Positions 8,060-16,870 of a stretch of DNA of 64,000 nucleotides are shown here, one piece after another. Under the pieces are notes generated by a model. The model did no database searches and was not told the origin of the DNA. It worked only from the letters and a program-made list of their open reading frames with translations. Every line of letters begins with the position of its first letter. Within the stretch, counting starts at the first letter, position 1. A program made the position numbers and the translations under genes. Source of the stretch: Noviherbaspirillum galbum (lineage in GTDB: Bacteria > Pseudomonadota > Gammaproteobacteria > Burkholderiales > Burkholderiaceae_D); contig NZ_JAAIVB010000048.1 in the NCBI RefSeq assembly GCF_010974945.1, positions 1 to 64,000 of the forward strand, given 5' to 3'.

Positions 8060-10249
8060 TCACCTGGCTTCAATCCCTTCCCCTGCATCTTCGTTCTCTT
8101 CAGCATGCTGAACCGGCCGGCATGGCTGTTCGATGAAGAAGATCGTTCCTCCTTCGGGTGGTTGTTCAACGCCGACCGAACCCCTCATGCGCTCGACGAT
8201 GCTCTTGACGATCGACAGGCCAAGTCCCGTGCCTTCCTTCGCCCGCGAGTCAGACGAATCTGCCTGGGAGAATTTCTGGAATAGCCTGTCGCGGAATTCA
8301 TCGGGAATGCCCGGTCCCTTGTCGATGATCTCCACCCGTATCTGCTCGGCGGCAACAAGGGCTGCGCGGATAAGAACTCGCTCGCCACGGGGAGAATACT
8401 TGCAGGCATTCGACAGCAGATTGGCCATCACCTGTTCGAACCTGGAGGGGTCGACATTCAGCGAGACGTCCGGAATCTCTCCATCGACCTGGAGCGTGAC
8501 TTCGTATCGCGTTGCGAACGGCATGTTGCTTGACACCGTATCGTCAAGCAGGCGCCGCAACTTGACGATCTCGAAGTTGAATTCAAGCTTGCCGGCCTCG
8601 ATCTTTTGCAGGTCGAGCAGGTCGTTGATCAACAGGGTCAAGTGTTCGCTGCTCCTATGCGCCGTCGCAATGAGTGTGGCGGCGGCTTCCGGCAGGGCGC
8701 CCAGTGCCCCTCCATCGACAAGCCCGAGGGCGCCGCGGATTGCCGTCAGCGGCGTCCTCAATTCATGACTGACCGTGGAGACGAATTCATTCTTCATCCT
8801 GTCGACTTTTTTCCGCTCCGTGATGTCGCGGACGATGGCAATCAGCTTGCGGCCATTCGACACGGCAAAGCGGTTGATCGACAACTCGATCGGGAAAATC
8901 GTCTGGTTTTTACGCTTGCCCATTCCTTCCATGCCGACGATGGGCAAGTTGCGGAGAGCGAAAGCAATCAAGCCTTCATTTTCACTGGCAATTACTTGCG
9001 GGCCGGAGAGGAAGATGATTTCCTTGCCAATGACTTCATGTGCGGCATACCCAAAAATGGATTCGGCTGCCTTGTTGAAAGATTCGATCAGGCCCGTTTC
9101 CGTCAGCACGATGATGGCATCGGCCGCATTTTCCACGAGCGCTTCGAGGCGGGTATTGGAATCGCGAAGGGCCTCCTGCTTTTCGGCCAGGTTATCGAGC
9201 AGGCGGCTCTTGACCCGGTTGTTGAATTCAGCCTGCCGCTTGAGTTCGAGCGTCAAGACCAGGTCGCGTTCCCGGCGCCGGTTTATCCTGATCAAAAGGA
9301 TGAAGGCGAACGCCAGGGAGAGGACGGTGCCGGTTGCGATTCCGCCAATGATGAGCGCTGAATTGCGCCATTCCGAAAGATAGGTCTCTTCCTCGATGCC
9401 AATCACGACAATCAGGGGATACTTTTCAACCGTCCTGACCGCAACCATGCGCGGCCGGGTAATGCTCCCGCCCTTGGTAAAACGAGGGGATGCCGTCACG
9501 ATGACGTCATCCAGTTTTTTCATTCTTTTCACAACGATTGCCGGCGAGCCGTCAAGGTTGTGTTTCCCCAGAACGCCCTCGCGTTGCGGCCACCTGGCCA
9601 ACAGCAGGAAATCATCTCGGTACAGCGAAATGTAGGCCTTACCGTCGATGCCGACCTTGTGATAAAACTCGGTGTAGAAATCAACCGAAATGCCGAGCAG
9701 GACCATTCCTATGAACTGACCGTGCTCGCCATTGAGACGCCGGCTGATGTAGAAAGTCCATTTTCCGTTCCCCTTGTTTTGTACGGGGGCGCTGATCAGT
9801 ACGTCCAAGCTCGGATTATCGCGGTGCGCCTTGAAGTAGTCGCGTTCCGCGAGGTTGATGGGCTTGGGCGGAAAGTGACGGCTATAGTTGAGCAGCTCTC
9901 CGTCGCTCGCCACGATGGAGACGACATCGATCTGCGGCGAACTTTCGAGCTTGTATTTCAAGATCTCGAACACTGCCTTCGTCGCGGTTTTCGCGCGCAG
10001 GTCGGACTCGCTTGTGATGCCGAGTTCCTTAAGGCGCTCCACCGTGCCGTCGAGCGCGAGGTAGGCCGTGGTGAATTGCTGCGCAGTGTTCTCGGCAAGG
10101 ATCAGGGAGAAACCGGAAAGTTGCCGCTTCCAGTCTTCCATCGCCTGCTTGCGCAATACCCAGATCGAAGTGGCCGCAGAAGCGACGACACCGATGATCA
10201 ATAAGATTCCTATGCCAAGGAAAACCCGGTTCGAACTCTTGGTTTGCAT
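8060..10249 (-). CDS. dCache-PAS sensor histidine kinase
   Basis: Membrane histidine kinase of 729 residues. A membrane helix near 8-28 is followed by a large periplasmic double-Cache domain to about 280 (motif Y-F-K-A-H-R-D-N-P is typical of dCache_1), a second helix near 295-320, a PAS domain near 365-470 (A-D-A-I-I-V-L), HisKA with S-H-E-L-R-T-P-L, then HATPase with N-A-C-K-Y-S and G-T-G-L-G-L-S. It has no attached receiver, which fits a phosphorelay through the separate receiver and Hpt genes divergently encoded at 10456-11221. ATG 10249 has AGGAA upstream; the in-frame ATG at 10279 does not. The ligand is unknown. Confidence 0.92.
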   Translation of the reverse strand: MQTKSSNRVFLGIGILLIIGVVASAATSIWVLRKQAMEDWKRQLSGFSLILAENTAQQFTTAYLALDGTVERLKELGITSESDLRAKTATKAVFEILKYKLESSPQIDVVSIVASDGELLNYSRHFPPKPINLAERDYFKAHRDNPSLDVLISAPVQNKGNGKWTFYISRRLNGEHGQFIGMVLLGISVDFYTEFYHKVGIDGKAYISLYRDDFLLLARWPQREGVLGKHNLDGSPAIVVKRMKKLDDVIVTASPRFTKGGSITRPRMVAVRTVEKYPLIVVIGIEEETYLSEWRNSALIIGGIATGTVLSLAFAFILLIRINRRRERDLVLTLELKRQAEFNNRVKSRLLDNLAEKQEALRDSNTRLEALVENAADAIIVLTETGLIESFNKAAESIFGYAAHEVIGKEIIFLSGPQVIASENEGLIAFALRNLPIVGMEGMGKRKNQTIFPIELSINRFAVSNGRKLIAIVRDITERKKVDRMKNEFVSTVSHELRTPLTAIRGALGLVDGGALGALPEAAATLIATAHRSSEHLTLLINDLLDLQKIEAGKLEFNFEIVKLRRLLDDTVSSNMPFATRYEVTLQVDGEIPDVSLNVDPSRFEQVMANLLSNACKYSPRGERVLIRAALVAAEQIRVEIIDKGPGIPDEFRDRLFQKFSQADSSDSRAKEGTGLGLSIVKSIVERMRGSVGVEQPPEGGTIFFIEQPCRPVQHAEENEDAGEGIEAR

Positions 10250-10455
10250 TTTCCTGCTTTCAGGTTTGAGTATTGGCATCGGCTATTGTGGGAGCTGGTG
10301 TGCGAGTCGTCATGTCAGGCGTCGCCGGGCTGCGACGACAAAGTTGCAGTCTGAACGACGCAAGAGTTGGATCTTGCTGCGCGGGTCAGGTAAACGTAGG
10401 ACGGATACGCTTTTTCTGATACATTGAATTGCAGCTTGCATGCAGGTGGTTCGGC

Positions 10456-10899
10456 ATGCCGGCTTTCCTCTTCACGCCGCATCACCATGACAGTGACATG
10501 ACGCCCGATACCCCCCTGAAAACCATTCTTTACGTCGAGGACGATGCCGATATCCGGGCCGTGGCCAAGATCGCACTTGAAATCGTTGGCGGGTTTTCGC
10601 TGCATGTCTGCTCCGGCGGCAGCGAAGCGGTAAGTGCGATCGAGCAAGGCATCCGGCCCGACCTGGTGCTCCTCGACGTCATGATGCCGGGAATGGACGG
10701 CCCCACCACCTTGAAAGCCTTGCGCGCTTTCGGAGAACTGGCGTCCACCCCGGTGATTTTCATGACCGCCAAGGTCCAGCCGCGCGAAGTGGAGCAATAT
10801 CAGGCAATGGGCGCGATCGGGGTGATCGCAAAGCCGTTCAACCCGATGACGCTCGCGCAGCAGGTAAGAAAACTTTGGGAGGACCGCAATGGAGCTTGA
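10456..10899 (+). CDS. Receiver-domain response regulator of a split phosphorelay
   Basis: A single receiver domain with E-D-D near the N-terminus, phosphoacceptor Asp in V-L-L-D-V-M-M-P, M-T-A-K and A-K-P-F. ATG 10456 has AGGTGG at good spacing and adds a 14-residue histidine-containing leader. An in-frame ATG at 10498, without ribosome-binding site, would give the more usual start MTPDTP; either may be correct. Its end overlaps the Hpt gene by 11 bp, so the two are translationally coupled. Divergent from the dCache-PAS kinase (206-bp gap), it likely takes phosphate from that kinase and passes it to the Hpt protein. Confidence 0.88.
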   Translation: MPAFLFTPHHHDSDMTPDTPLKTILYVEDDADIRAVAKIALEIVGGFSLHVCSGGSEAVSAIEQGIRPDLVLLDVMMPGMDGPTTLKALRAFGELASTPVIFMTAKVQPREVEQYQAMGAIGVIAKPFNPMTLAQQVRKLWEDRNGA

Positions 10900-11221
10900 C
10901 GATCTGGAGGCGCAGATCAGGGCGCTTGCGCAGGTATTCCTTGACCGTCTTCCGGAAAAACTGCAGGAACTGCAACAGGCATTGCATGCCGTCTCGAAAG
11001 GCGGCGATGCCTTGGCCATGAAACATCTCCATCTGTTGATGCATACGCTGGCAGGGGCAAGCGGATCTTTCGGCTTCCATGAGCTTGGCGAAAGAGCACG
11101 CGCGCTGGAGGACCGGATTGACGCCCTCGCCCCAAGCGAAGCCGTTGGCGCGGTGCTGTCCGACACGCAGGAATTCATTCGCTGGGCGTCTGGCATGGAA
11201 GGCATGCGCAAGGACGAATGA
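10889..11221 (+). CDS. Hpt-domain phosphotransfer protein
   Basis: A 110-residue all-helical Hpt protein with phosphoacceptor H52 in the stretch MHTLAGASGSFG (family pattern H-x-L-x-G-x-x-x-x-x-G). It carries phosphate between receiver domains. The start overlaps the preceding receiver gene and has GGAGG upstream. The next gene, read towards it, is an HD-GYP phosphodiesterase, so this relay may end in c-di-GMP control; the final receiver is not identified. Confidence 0.9.
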   Translation: MELDDLEAQIRALAQVFLDRLPEKLQELQQALHAVSKGGDALAMKHLHLLMHTLAGASGSFGFHELGERARALEDRIDALAPSEAVGAVLSDTQEFIRWASGMEGMRKDE

Positions 11222-11270
11222 CGGCAGCGCGGTCCGGCGAGCATGGAGCGAAGCCGCATGGACACGTGCA

Positions 11271-12491
11271 TCACGATCCCAGTTCCAGTGCCAGGTCCAG
11301 GCCCCATTTCGCAGGTTGCTCGTAGCTCAGGATCCGGTCTCCGCCTCCCGCGCCGAATCCTTTCGACAGGTCGATGATTTCCGGCGTCATCCGCGTTCCG
11401 GAGCGGGTATTGAAAAATGCCTTCACCTTTGGGGCCAGCATGTTCGTCGGATGCGGTTCGATGACGAGCGCGAGTCGCTCCGATTCCAGCATGACGAGCG
11501 TGCCGACCGGATAGATGCCGACGCAGCGCATGAAATTCTGTACGTGTTCCGCATTGAAGTGGTGCTTGCTCCATTCGAACAGCTTCCGAACGCCTTCGGC
11601 GGGCGTCATCCCCTTGTGATAGCAGCGGTCCGCCGTAATTGCGTCGTATACGTCGACCACCGCGGCCATCTGAGCGAGCATGGTGATCTGGTGCTGCTTC
11701 AGGTTGTCAGGGTATCCCGTGCCGTCGCAGCGTTCGTGATGGTGCAGGGTGATGTCCAGCACGATGTCGCTTATCTTCGGGATGTCCTTGAGGATGTCGT
11801 AACCGTCGCGCGGATGCTTCCGGATGATGGCGAACTCTTCGTCGGTAAGCCGGCCCGGCTTGTTGAGCACCTCGTCCGGCACCTTCGCCTTGCCGGTATC
11901 GTGCAGCAGGCCGCCCATGCCGGCCTCGCGCACGATTTCGCCCTTCATTCCGCGTGACCGGCAAAAGGCAACCATCAAAGTGCAAACGCTCACCGAGTGC
12001 AAAAACGTGTAGTCGTCCTTGTCCTTGATATGCACCAGCCCCAGCAGGGCGCCAGGATTGCGCAGGATGGATTCGGTAATGTTTTGAACCACTGGCTGAA
12101 CGCGATCGATCTCGATTGCGCGGCCGAGGCGCACGTCGCTCATGATGCTTTTCACAAGGGCTGTCGCTTCGCCCTTCACCTTGCCGGCGCGCTCCAATTC
12201 TTCTTCATAGGCTGAACGCGGTTCCGGAACCGGCGTCTCGGCGATCTTGCGCAGGTCACGCTCGATGTCGCGCTTGACTTCGGATTGGGTGGGGGCGTCG
12301 TGGACGTCGAGACCTTTTTCCGTGTCGATGTAGACCTCCTTGATTCCCGCGTTCAGGATCTTGGCTACCGTTTCATCCCCGGTCACCTTGAACTTGCTGC
12401 GAATGAAGGGATGTTCATTCCAGCCGCAATTCAAGTCGCTGATGAACATGCCCTGGCGAAGCTGATCGCTGGTAATCTTCTTGATGGTCAT
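11271..12491 (-). CDS. HD-GYP c-di-GMP phosphodiesterase
   Basis: A 406-residue protein: an N-terminal DUF3391-type domain (residues 1-130) and an HD-GYP domain with metal-binding HD at 197-198 (L-L-H-D-T-G-K), H-H-H-E-R-C-D-G-T-G-Y-P ending in GYP at 259-261 and downstream V-D-V-Y-D-A-I. All expected catalytic residues are present, so it probably hydrolyses c-di-GMP to pGpG/GMP in the cytoplasm. It has no membrane segment and no receiver domain. It lies downstream of the REC-EAL gene on the same strand (87-bp gap), so two phosphodiesterases of different fold are neighbours. Confidence 0.93.
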   Translation of the reverse strand: MTIKKITSDQLRQGMFISDLNCGWNEHPFIRSKFKVTGDETVAKILNAGIKEVYIDTEKGLDVHDAPTQSEVKRDIERDLRKIAETPVPEPRSAYEEELERAGKVKGEATALVKSIMSDVRLGRAIEIDRVQPVVQNITESILRNPGALLGLVHIKDKDDYTFLHSVSVCTLMVAFCRSRGMKGEIVREAGMGGLLHDTGKAKVPDEVLNKPGRLTDEEFAIIRKHPRDGYDILKDIPKISDIVLDITLHHHERCDGTGYPDNLKQHQITMLAQMAAVVDVYDAITADRCYHKGMTPAEGVRKLFEWSKHHFNAEHVQNFMRCVGIYPVGTLVMLESERLALVIEPHPTNMLAPKVKAFFNTRSGTRMTPEIIDLSKGFGAGGGDRILSYEQPAKWGLDLALELGS

Positions 12492-12578
12492 TTCTACTAA
12501 TCTCAGTGCGTAATCAATTGGGCGGACGGCGTCATTCGTGAATCCCCGGCTGGCGTGTCATTGGTCGCAAACGTGCGC

Positions 12579-13808
12579 CTACACTGCTTGTGTCGCTTGA
12601 GGTGCCGGAATGTCGGCCAACAATGTTCTCAATGTGGCAAACGAGGAAGGCTTCGCGATAAGGAAGCCTTGCGCGGTGGTGCAGCCAGCCGAGGTCACGA
12701 AATCGAGCTGTTCCCGGGTCTCGATTCCCTCGGCGACGGTATCCAGGCCGAGCCGGTGCGAGAGCGCCAGGATCGACTCGAAGATCATGTGTCCGCGAGG
12801 AGTCGCCGGCGCGCGCATCACGAACGAGCGGTCGATCTTCACTTCCGTGATCGGAAATTCGCTAAGCTGCTGGAGGGAAGAGAAGCAGGTGCCGAAATCG
12901 TCAAGCGCCACGCCAAAGCCGTGCATGCGAAGCCGCGTGACGGTTTCGAGCAAGCCGATGAAATTCTCCGCGACGGCTGTTTCCGTCACTTCGATGATGA
13001 TCCGCTCCGGTGGCACGCCATGTTCCATGGCGATCGCCCGCCAGCGGTTCGGCACGCCGACGTCCTGCAGGGTAAGCGGCGAGGCATTGATCGCCAGCTT
13101 GATCGGCGTGCCGTTTTCGGCGAGCGTCCTGCTCGCTTGCAGGGCCTGGTGAAGCAGCGATTCGGTAAGAAGGTCGATCAGTCCCTCGCGTTCCATCACC
13201 GGGATGAAGTGGTAAGGCCCGAGCACCCCGGCCTCCGGGTGGTTCCAGCGCGCAAGCACCTCGGCGCCGCGCACCTGGCCATCGGCCAGCGAAGCCTTGG
13301 GCTGGAAGTAAGGCACGAACTGCTCTTTCATGATCGCCGACTTGAGGTCTTGGACGCTCCATGACATTCGTTCCGCATGCTCGTGCCGGGCCGGCTCCGT
13401 AACGCGCGGCATGCACCGTTCGAGTACCTGGACAAGATGCTCGCGCCTAATTGGCTTCGGCAGGCATCCGGCAAGGGAAATGCGGTGGCCGTTCGCCAGC
13501 ATCTCTACCGCGGAAAACAAGTCGGAACCCAGCGCCGACACCAGGATCAGCGATCCGACCTGATGACGTCCCACCAGGCGGATGAACTCGACGCCATCTA
13601 TCGATGCATGCTCGTCGGCCTGAAGGTCGCAGACGACGACATCCACCCCGTCCGCTGCGATCAGCGAAAGCGCCTGCCCGCCATCCGTTGCCTCCAGGAT
13701 GTCCTCGCAGCCCAGGCTCCGAAGCATGGTGACTAGCAAGGCCCTCTGAAACTTGTTGTCCTCGAGAACCAGGATGCGGTAACGTTGCCAGGGCCGGGTG
13801 GAAAGCAT
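12579..13808 (-). CDS. REC-EAL response regulator, c-di-GMP phosphodiesterase
   Basis: A 409-residue response regulator. The receiver (about 8-130) has phosphoacceptor Asp in V-V-C-D-L-Q and K in L-P-K-P. The EAL domain (about 155-395) reads E-V-L-A-R-W at the signature, I-N-A-S, I-E-V-T-E-T, D-D-F-G-T-C-F-S-S, V-K-I-D-R-S-F and A-E-G-I-E-T. Metal- and substrate-binding residues are kept; the signature is EVL and DDFGT is followed by C-F instead of G-Y, both tolerated in active enzymes. ATG 13808 has AAGGA upstream; the longer reading lacks support. It is the likely output of the kinase-receiver-Hpt relay encoded just upstream. Confidence 0.93.
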   Translation of the reverse strand: MLSTRPWQRYRILVLEDNKFQRALLVTMLRSLGCEDILEATDGGQALSLIAADGVDVVVCDLQADEHASIDGVEFIRLVGRHQVGSLILVSALGSDLFSAVEMLANGHRISLAGCLPKPIRREHLVQVLERCMPRVTEPARHEHAERMSWSVQDLKSAIMKEQFVPYFQPKASLADGQVRGAEVLARWNHPEAGVLGPYHFIPVMEREGLIDLLTESLLHQALQASRTLAENGTPIKLAINASPLTLQDVGVPNRWRAIAMEHGVPPERIIIEVTETAVAENFIGLLETVTRLRMHGFGVALDDFGTCFSSLQQLSEFPITEVKIDRSFVMRAPATPRGHMIFESILALSHRLGLDTVAEGIETREQLDFVTSAGCTTAQGFLIAKPSSFATLRTLLADIPAPQATQAV

Positions 13809-13833
13809 GGGATATCCTTCTAATATCTTTAGA

Positions 13834-14220
13834 TCAACGACGGCATTCCATTTGTACGAAGCTACGGACATCGTCGATCAACGACAACAATGATGATCGC
13901 GCCGATGAAAACAATTCAGTGCATGCCGCCTGGTCGCCACGGCATGCATGCTCTTCGAGCCGGTGGAGCAAGGCGGTGGCAAAGCTGGCCCCGAGGGCAC
14001 CCGTGCTGCCTTTGAAGGAATGGGCGATTTCCCTGATCCTCGTCGTGCTCCCATCCTCGACTGCTTCGGCGAGGTCGAGGAGCATGTCCGGAGATGTCGC
14101 AATGAAAATCTCGAGCAATATCGTCATCGCTTCGTGATCATCGCCAACTTCAGACAATAGATGCCCCGGTTCGAACCGGGAAGGCAGAACGTTGGTCATC
14201 TCGTGCTGCGGTTCATTCAT
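13834..14220 (-). CDS. Hpt-domain phosphotransfer protein
   Basis: A 128-residue Hpt protein with phosphoacceptor H67 in AHSFKGSTGALGA. ATG 14220 has GGGAGG upstream and overlaps the preceding receiver gene by 8 bp, a sign of translational coupling. It sits between the receiver (14213-14611) and the REC-EAL regulator (25 bp downstream), the right order for a relay kinase to receiver to Hpt to REC-EAL. Confidence 0.9.
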   Translation of the reverse strand: MNEPQHEMTNVLPSRFEPGHLLSEVGDDHEAMTILLEIFIATSPDMLLDLAEAVEDGSTTRIREIAHSFKGSTGALGASFATALLHRLEEHACRGDQAACTELFSSARSSLLSLIDDVRSFVQMECRR

Positions 14221-14611
14221 CCGTTCCTCCCAGCCATTTCGAAAGCACGGCCCGCAGCGTAGACAGCTGTGTCGGCTTTGGTATATGCGCATCCATGCCC
14301 GCTTCGGCGCAGCGGTGCACGTCGGCATCCATGACGCCGGCCGACACCGCGATGATCGGCGTTCGGCGGCCGCAGGTGCGTTCGTTCTCACGGATCCGGC
14401 GCGTCATTTCATAGCCATCCATGACCGGCATCTGGCAGTCCGCAAGGACCAGGTGACAGGTATGCGATGCGAGCCATTCGAGCGCCAGCTTGCCATTGCC
14501 CACCACGGCCACCTTCTCGTAACCGAGGCGCGCGAGCTGGCGCACGATCAGGCCCTGGTTCATCAGGTTGTCTTCCACCAGGAGGATGCTTTGCGATCCG
14601 GGTTCCATCAT
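14213..14611 (-). CDS. Receiver protein resembling a detached hybrid-kinase receiver
   Basis: A 132-residue receiver with E-D-N near the start, phosphoacceptor D58 in L-A-D-C-Q-M-P-V-M-D-G, A-V-S-A and I-P-K-P. The A-D-C-Q-M-P-V-M-D-G block is typical of receivers fused to hybrid kinases of the BarA/BvgS kind, so this looks like such a receiver encoded separately. It starts MM; ATG 14611 overlaps the kinase stop in ATGA fashion. It ends 8 bp inside the Hpt gene. Confidence 0.9.
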   Translation of the reverse strand: MMEPGSQSILLVEDNLMNQGLIVRQLARLGYEKVAVVGNGKLALEWLASHTCHLVLADCQMPVMDGYEMTRRIRENERTCGRRTPIIAVSAGVMDADVHRCAEAGMDAHIPKPTQLSTLRAVLSKWLGGTDE

Positions 14612-16302
14612 GCCGCCATCGCGTGTCGGGAATCGGTTGCATGCGTTTCGGCGGGCAGGATCGCGGGAAGCCTGAAGGTGAACCTGGCGCCGCCGCTCGC
14701 CGACGCCGTGATGCTCACCGTTCCACCCATCAGGTCAACGAATTTCTTGACGATTGCCAGGCCCAGTCCGGTTCCTTCACTTGCTCGACTGTCGCCCGTA
14801 TCGGACTGGAAGAATTCTTCGAAGACCTTCTCCCGCATGTCTTCCGGAATGCCGGGACCGCTATCGATGACATGGAAGGACAGTTGGCCGTCGGCGTATT
14901 CGGCCTCCAGGCACACGCTTCCCGAATGCGTGAATTTGATCGCGTTATGCAGCAGGTTATTCAGCACCTGAAGTGTCTTCACGCGATCGCAGACAAGAGT
15001 CGCCGGGAGATTCGCCGCACATCGGACCTCGAATGCCAGCCCCTTCACAAGCGCGCTTGCGCGGTGCGTATTGACTGCCTGCGCAATCAGCCTTTGCACG
15101 TCGACGCTGCCGAGGTTGAGTTCCATCTTGCCGGCTTCGATCTTGTTCAGGTGAAGCACGCTGTTCACCAGCCCGAGAAGGTGGTTCCCGCTGTCGAGGA
15201 TATAGCCCGCGAATGAACGGTGCTCGTTGTCGGGCAAGTCTTCCTGCAGGAGTTCGGCATAGCCGATGATGCCATTGAGCGGCGTACGCAGTTCGTGCGA
15301 CATGGTCGACAGGAATTGTGTCTTTGCGGCGTTTGCGGCGATCGCCTGTTCCTTGCTTCGCATCAGGCGGTGGATGAGCGTCAGGAGCAGGAGCGTGAAC
15401 GCGACGATGGCGAGCGTGCTCAGCAGCGCTTGCTGCAGCGCATGGTCGCGCATCGAAAGATAGGCCTGCATCAGGTCTTCGATGTCGACGCCGACCATGA
15501 CAATCAAGGGATACCTGTTGAGCTTGCGGTAGGCATAGATCCGGTCGCGGCCATCGATGGCGCTGTTCGCGATGAAGGTTCCGTTGTCGCTGTCGTTCAG
15601 CTTCCGGAAGACCTGGGTGCCCGCCAGATTCTGTCCGACTTCGCTCTTGTTATTGGTCCGCCTGGCCCTCACGATGCCATCGAGGCCGACAAGGGATACC
15701 GAACTGTTCGGGCTGATTTGAATGGACTCGTAAAGCCGGGTGAAGTAGAAGGGATCCATGGACACGACCACTACGCCGCCCAGCGTGCCATTCGGATTGT
15801 CGATGCGGCGGGTGAGCTGGATCGACCATTTTCCGGAGACGCGTCCCAGCACCGGCTTGCTGACGAAAAGCCCCTGAACGGTTTGCTCGCGGTGAACCCG
15901 AATGTGCTCGCGGTCTGCGAGGTTCATTCGTGCAAAGGGTTTGCTCGAGAGGATCACATCGCCGCTCTGGTCGGTGATGGTGAAGAGATTGAAGATGTCG
16001 CCGTGAATGACTCCGGAATTGAGCAATGCCGGAATGTCGAGCTTCATCCCTTGCTTCAGATACTCGTAAGACAGAAACTCCACGGCTTGATCCGCGGATT
16101 CAATGGTTCGTTCTGTATGTTCCTGGAAAGCGCGCGCGAAGCTGGCCGCATCATGCGCTCCTGATTTAAGGAATTCGTTCTTCGTATCGACGATTTGTCC
16201 GAGCGTGAGAGTCCAGATTCCAATAATGAGAACAAAGGCAAACAGCAGGAGCAGGACGCTGATGAGATGGCGTTTGAGCCTTTGTGCAAGGAAGTTAAAC
16301 AT
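14608..16302 (-). CDS. dCache sensor histidine kinase
   Basis: A 564-residue membrane kinase with a helix at about residues 10-35, a periplasmic double-Cache domain to about 280, a second helix near 285-310, HisKA with S-H-E-L-R-T-P-L-N-G-I-I-G and HATPase with N-A-I-K-F-T and G-T-G-L-G-L-A. It is a paralogue in architecture of the 8060-10249 kinase but lacks PAS. ATG 16302 is chosen over a TTG at 16314; the ribosome-binding site is weak. It is first in an overlapping operon kinase-receiver-Hpt-REC/EAL. Confidence 0.92.
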   Translation of the reverse strand: MFNFLAQRLKRHLISVLLLLFAFVLIIGIWTLTLGQIVDTKNEFLKSGAHDAASFARAFQEHTERTIESADQAVEFLSYEYLKQGMKLDIPALLNSGVIHGDIFNLFTITDQSGDVILSSKPFARMNLADREHIRVHREQTVQGLFVSKPVLGRVSGKWSIQLTRRIDNPNGTLGGVVVVSMDPFYFTRLYESIQISPNSSVSLVGLDGIVRARRTNNKSEVGQNLAGTQVFRKLNDSDNGTFIANSAIDGRDRIYAYRKLNRYPLIVMVGVDIEDLMQAYLSMRDHALQQALLSTLAIVAFTLLLLTLIHRLMRSKEQAIAANAAKTQFLSTMSHELRTPLNGIIGYAELLQEDLPDNEHRSFAGYILDSGNHLLGLVNSVLHLNKIEAGKMELNLGSVDVQRLIAQAVNTHRASALVKGLAFEVRCAANLPATLVCDRVKTLQVLNNLLHNAIKFTHSGSVCLEAEYADGQLSFHVIDSGPGIPEDMREKVFEEFFQSDTGDSRASEGTGLGLAIVKKFVDLMGGTVSITASASGGARFTFRLPAILPAETHATDSRHAMAA

Positions 16303-16330
16303 GAGCGGACTCAACGCATTTCAGACGCCA

Positions 16331-16350
16331 TTATCATAAATAGATGATAA
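16331..16350. repeat. Perfect 7-bp inverted repeat upstream of kinase gene
   Basis: TTATCAT and ATGATAA flank AAATAG. It lies 28 bp upstream of the kinase ATG; read on the minus strand it includes TATGAT, a plausible -10 element. It may be an operator overlapping the promoter. Confidence 0.4.
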
Positions 16351-16536
16351 ACGTAATCATATCCGCAAGGCAATGATTTTATATTTGGCGGGAATGTTTG
16401 GGTACCGTCATTCGCTCTTCTCAACTCTGGATTTCAAACTCGACCCTCGTTGTTCTTATTGCGGAGAAAGCGAGCTGGCACGACGGCGAAAGGCAAGGCG
16501 CACCGCGATAGGGCCAGGGCAATAATTCTTTTCCTT

Positions 16537-16588
16537 TTGACTGAGATCAACCGACCGGGATGCGTCCCCGAAGGCGCAGAAATACATT
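16537..16588 (+). promoter_or_regulatory. FNR/Anr box and -10, spacing class 32 (YgaP-mgtA unit)
   Basis: Box TTGACTGAGATCAA at 16537-16550; 32 nt later TACATT at 16583-16588. The box is a full match to TTGAY-N4-RTCAA. The downstream start is ATG 16658. Confidence 0.75.
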
Positions 16589-16657
16589 GGTGATGGAAGC
16601 CGCATCGCGTCGCCCAGGCGCCCGGCAACCGCGGTCAATCTCACGAGGAGAATGGCG

Positions 16658-16870
16658 ATGAAACCGAATCTTGGCACGCTGGACAAGGCAGTGCGCGTCG
16701 TGCTGGCCCTGGTGTTTTTCAGTCTTTACTTTTTCGCGCCCGGCAACCTGAAATGGTTTGCCCTGATTGGCCTCATTCCGCTGGCGACGGCCTTTGCCAG
16801 CTGGTGTCCGCTCTACTGGATGCTGGGGATCAGCACTTGCGGCATGGGGGCCGGTAAACATGCCGGATGA
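16658..16870 (+). CDS. YgaP-like inner-membrane protein (DUF2892 family)
   Basis: A 70-residue protein with two hydrophobic segments (about 13-28 and 34-60), consistent with the small DUF2892/YgaP transmembrane family: M-K-P-N-L-G at the start, then R-V-V-L-A-L and W-C-P-L-Y-W-M-L-G. ATG 16658 is favoured over 16652 because GAGGAG ends 7 nt before it. Its stop overlaps the mgtA-type start by 4 bp (ATGA). Function is not established for the stand-alone form; placement behind an FNR-type box suggests a low-oxygen role. Confidence 0.85.
   Translation: MKPNLGTLDKAVRVVLALVFFSLYFFAPGNLKWFALIGLIPLATAFASWCPLYWMLGISTCGMGAGKHAG

Larger units (their letters stand above)
16303..16657. promoter_or_regulatory. 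Divergent control region, kinase operon and stress block
   Basis: No gene is visible in 355 bp. The part nearest the kinase (16320-16400) is AT-rich with a perfect dyad at 16331-16350. The part nearest the YgaP-like gene has an FNR-type box at 16537-16550. The central part shows nothing I can name. Confidence 0.6.
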
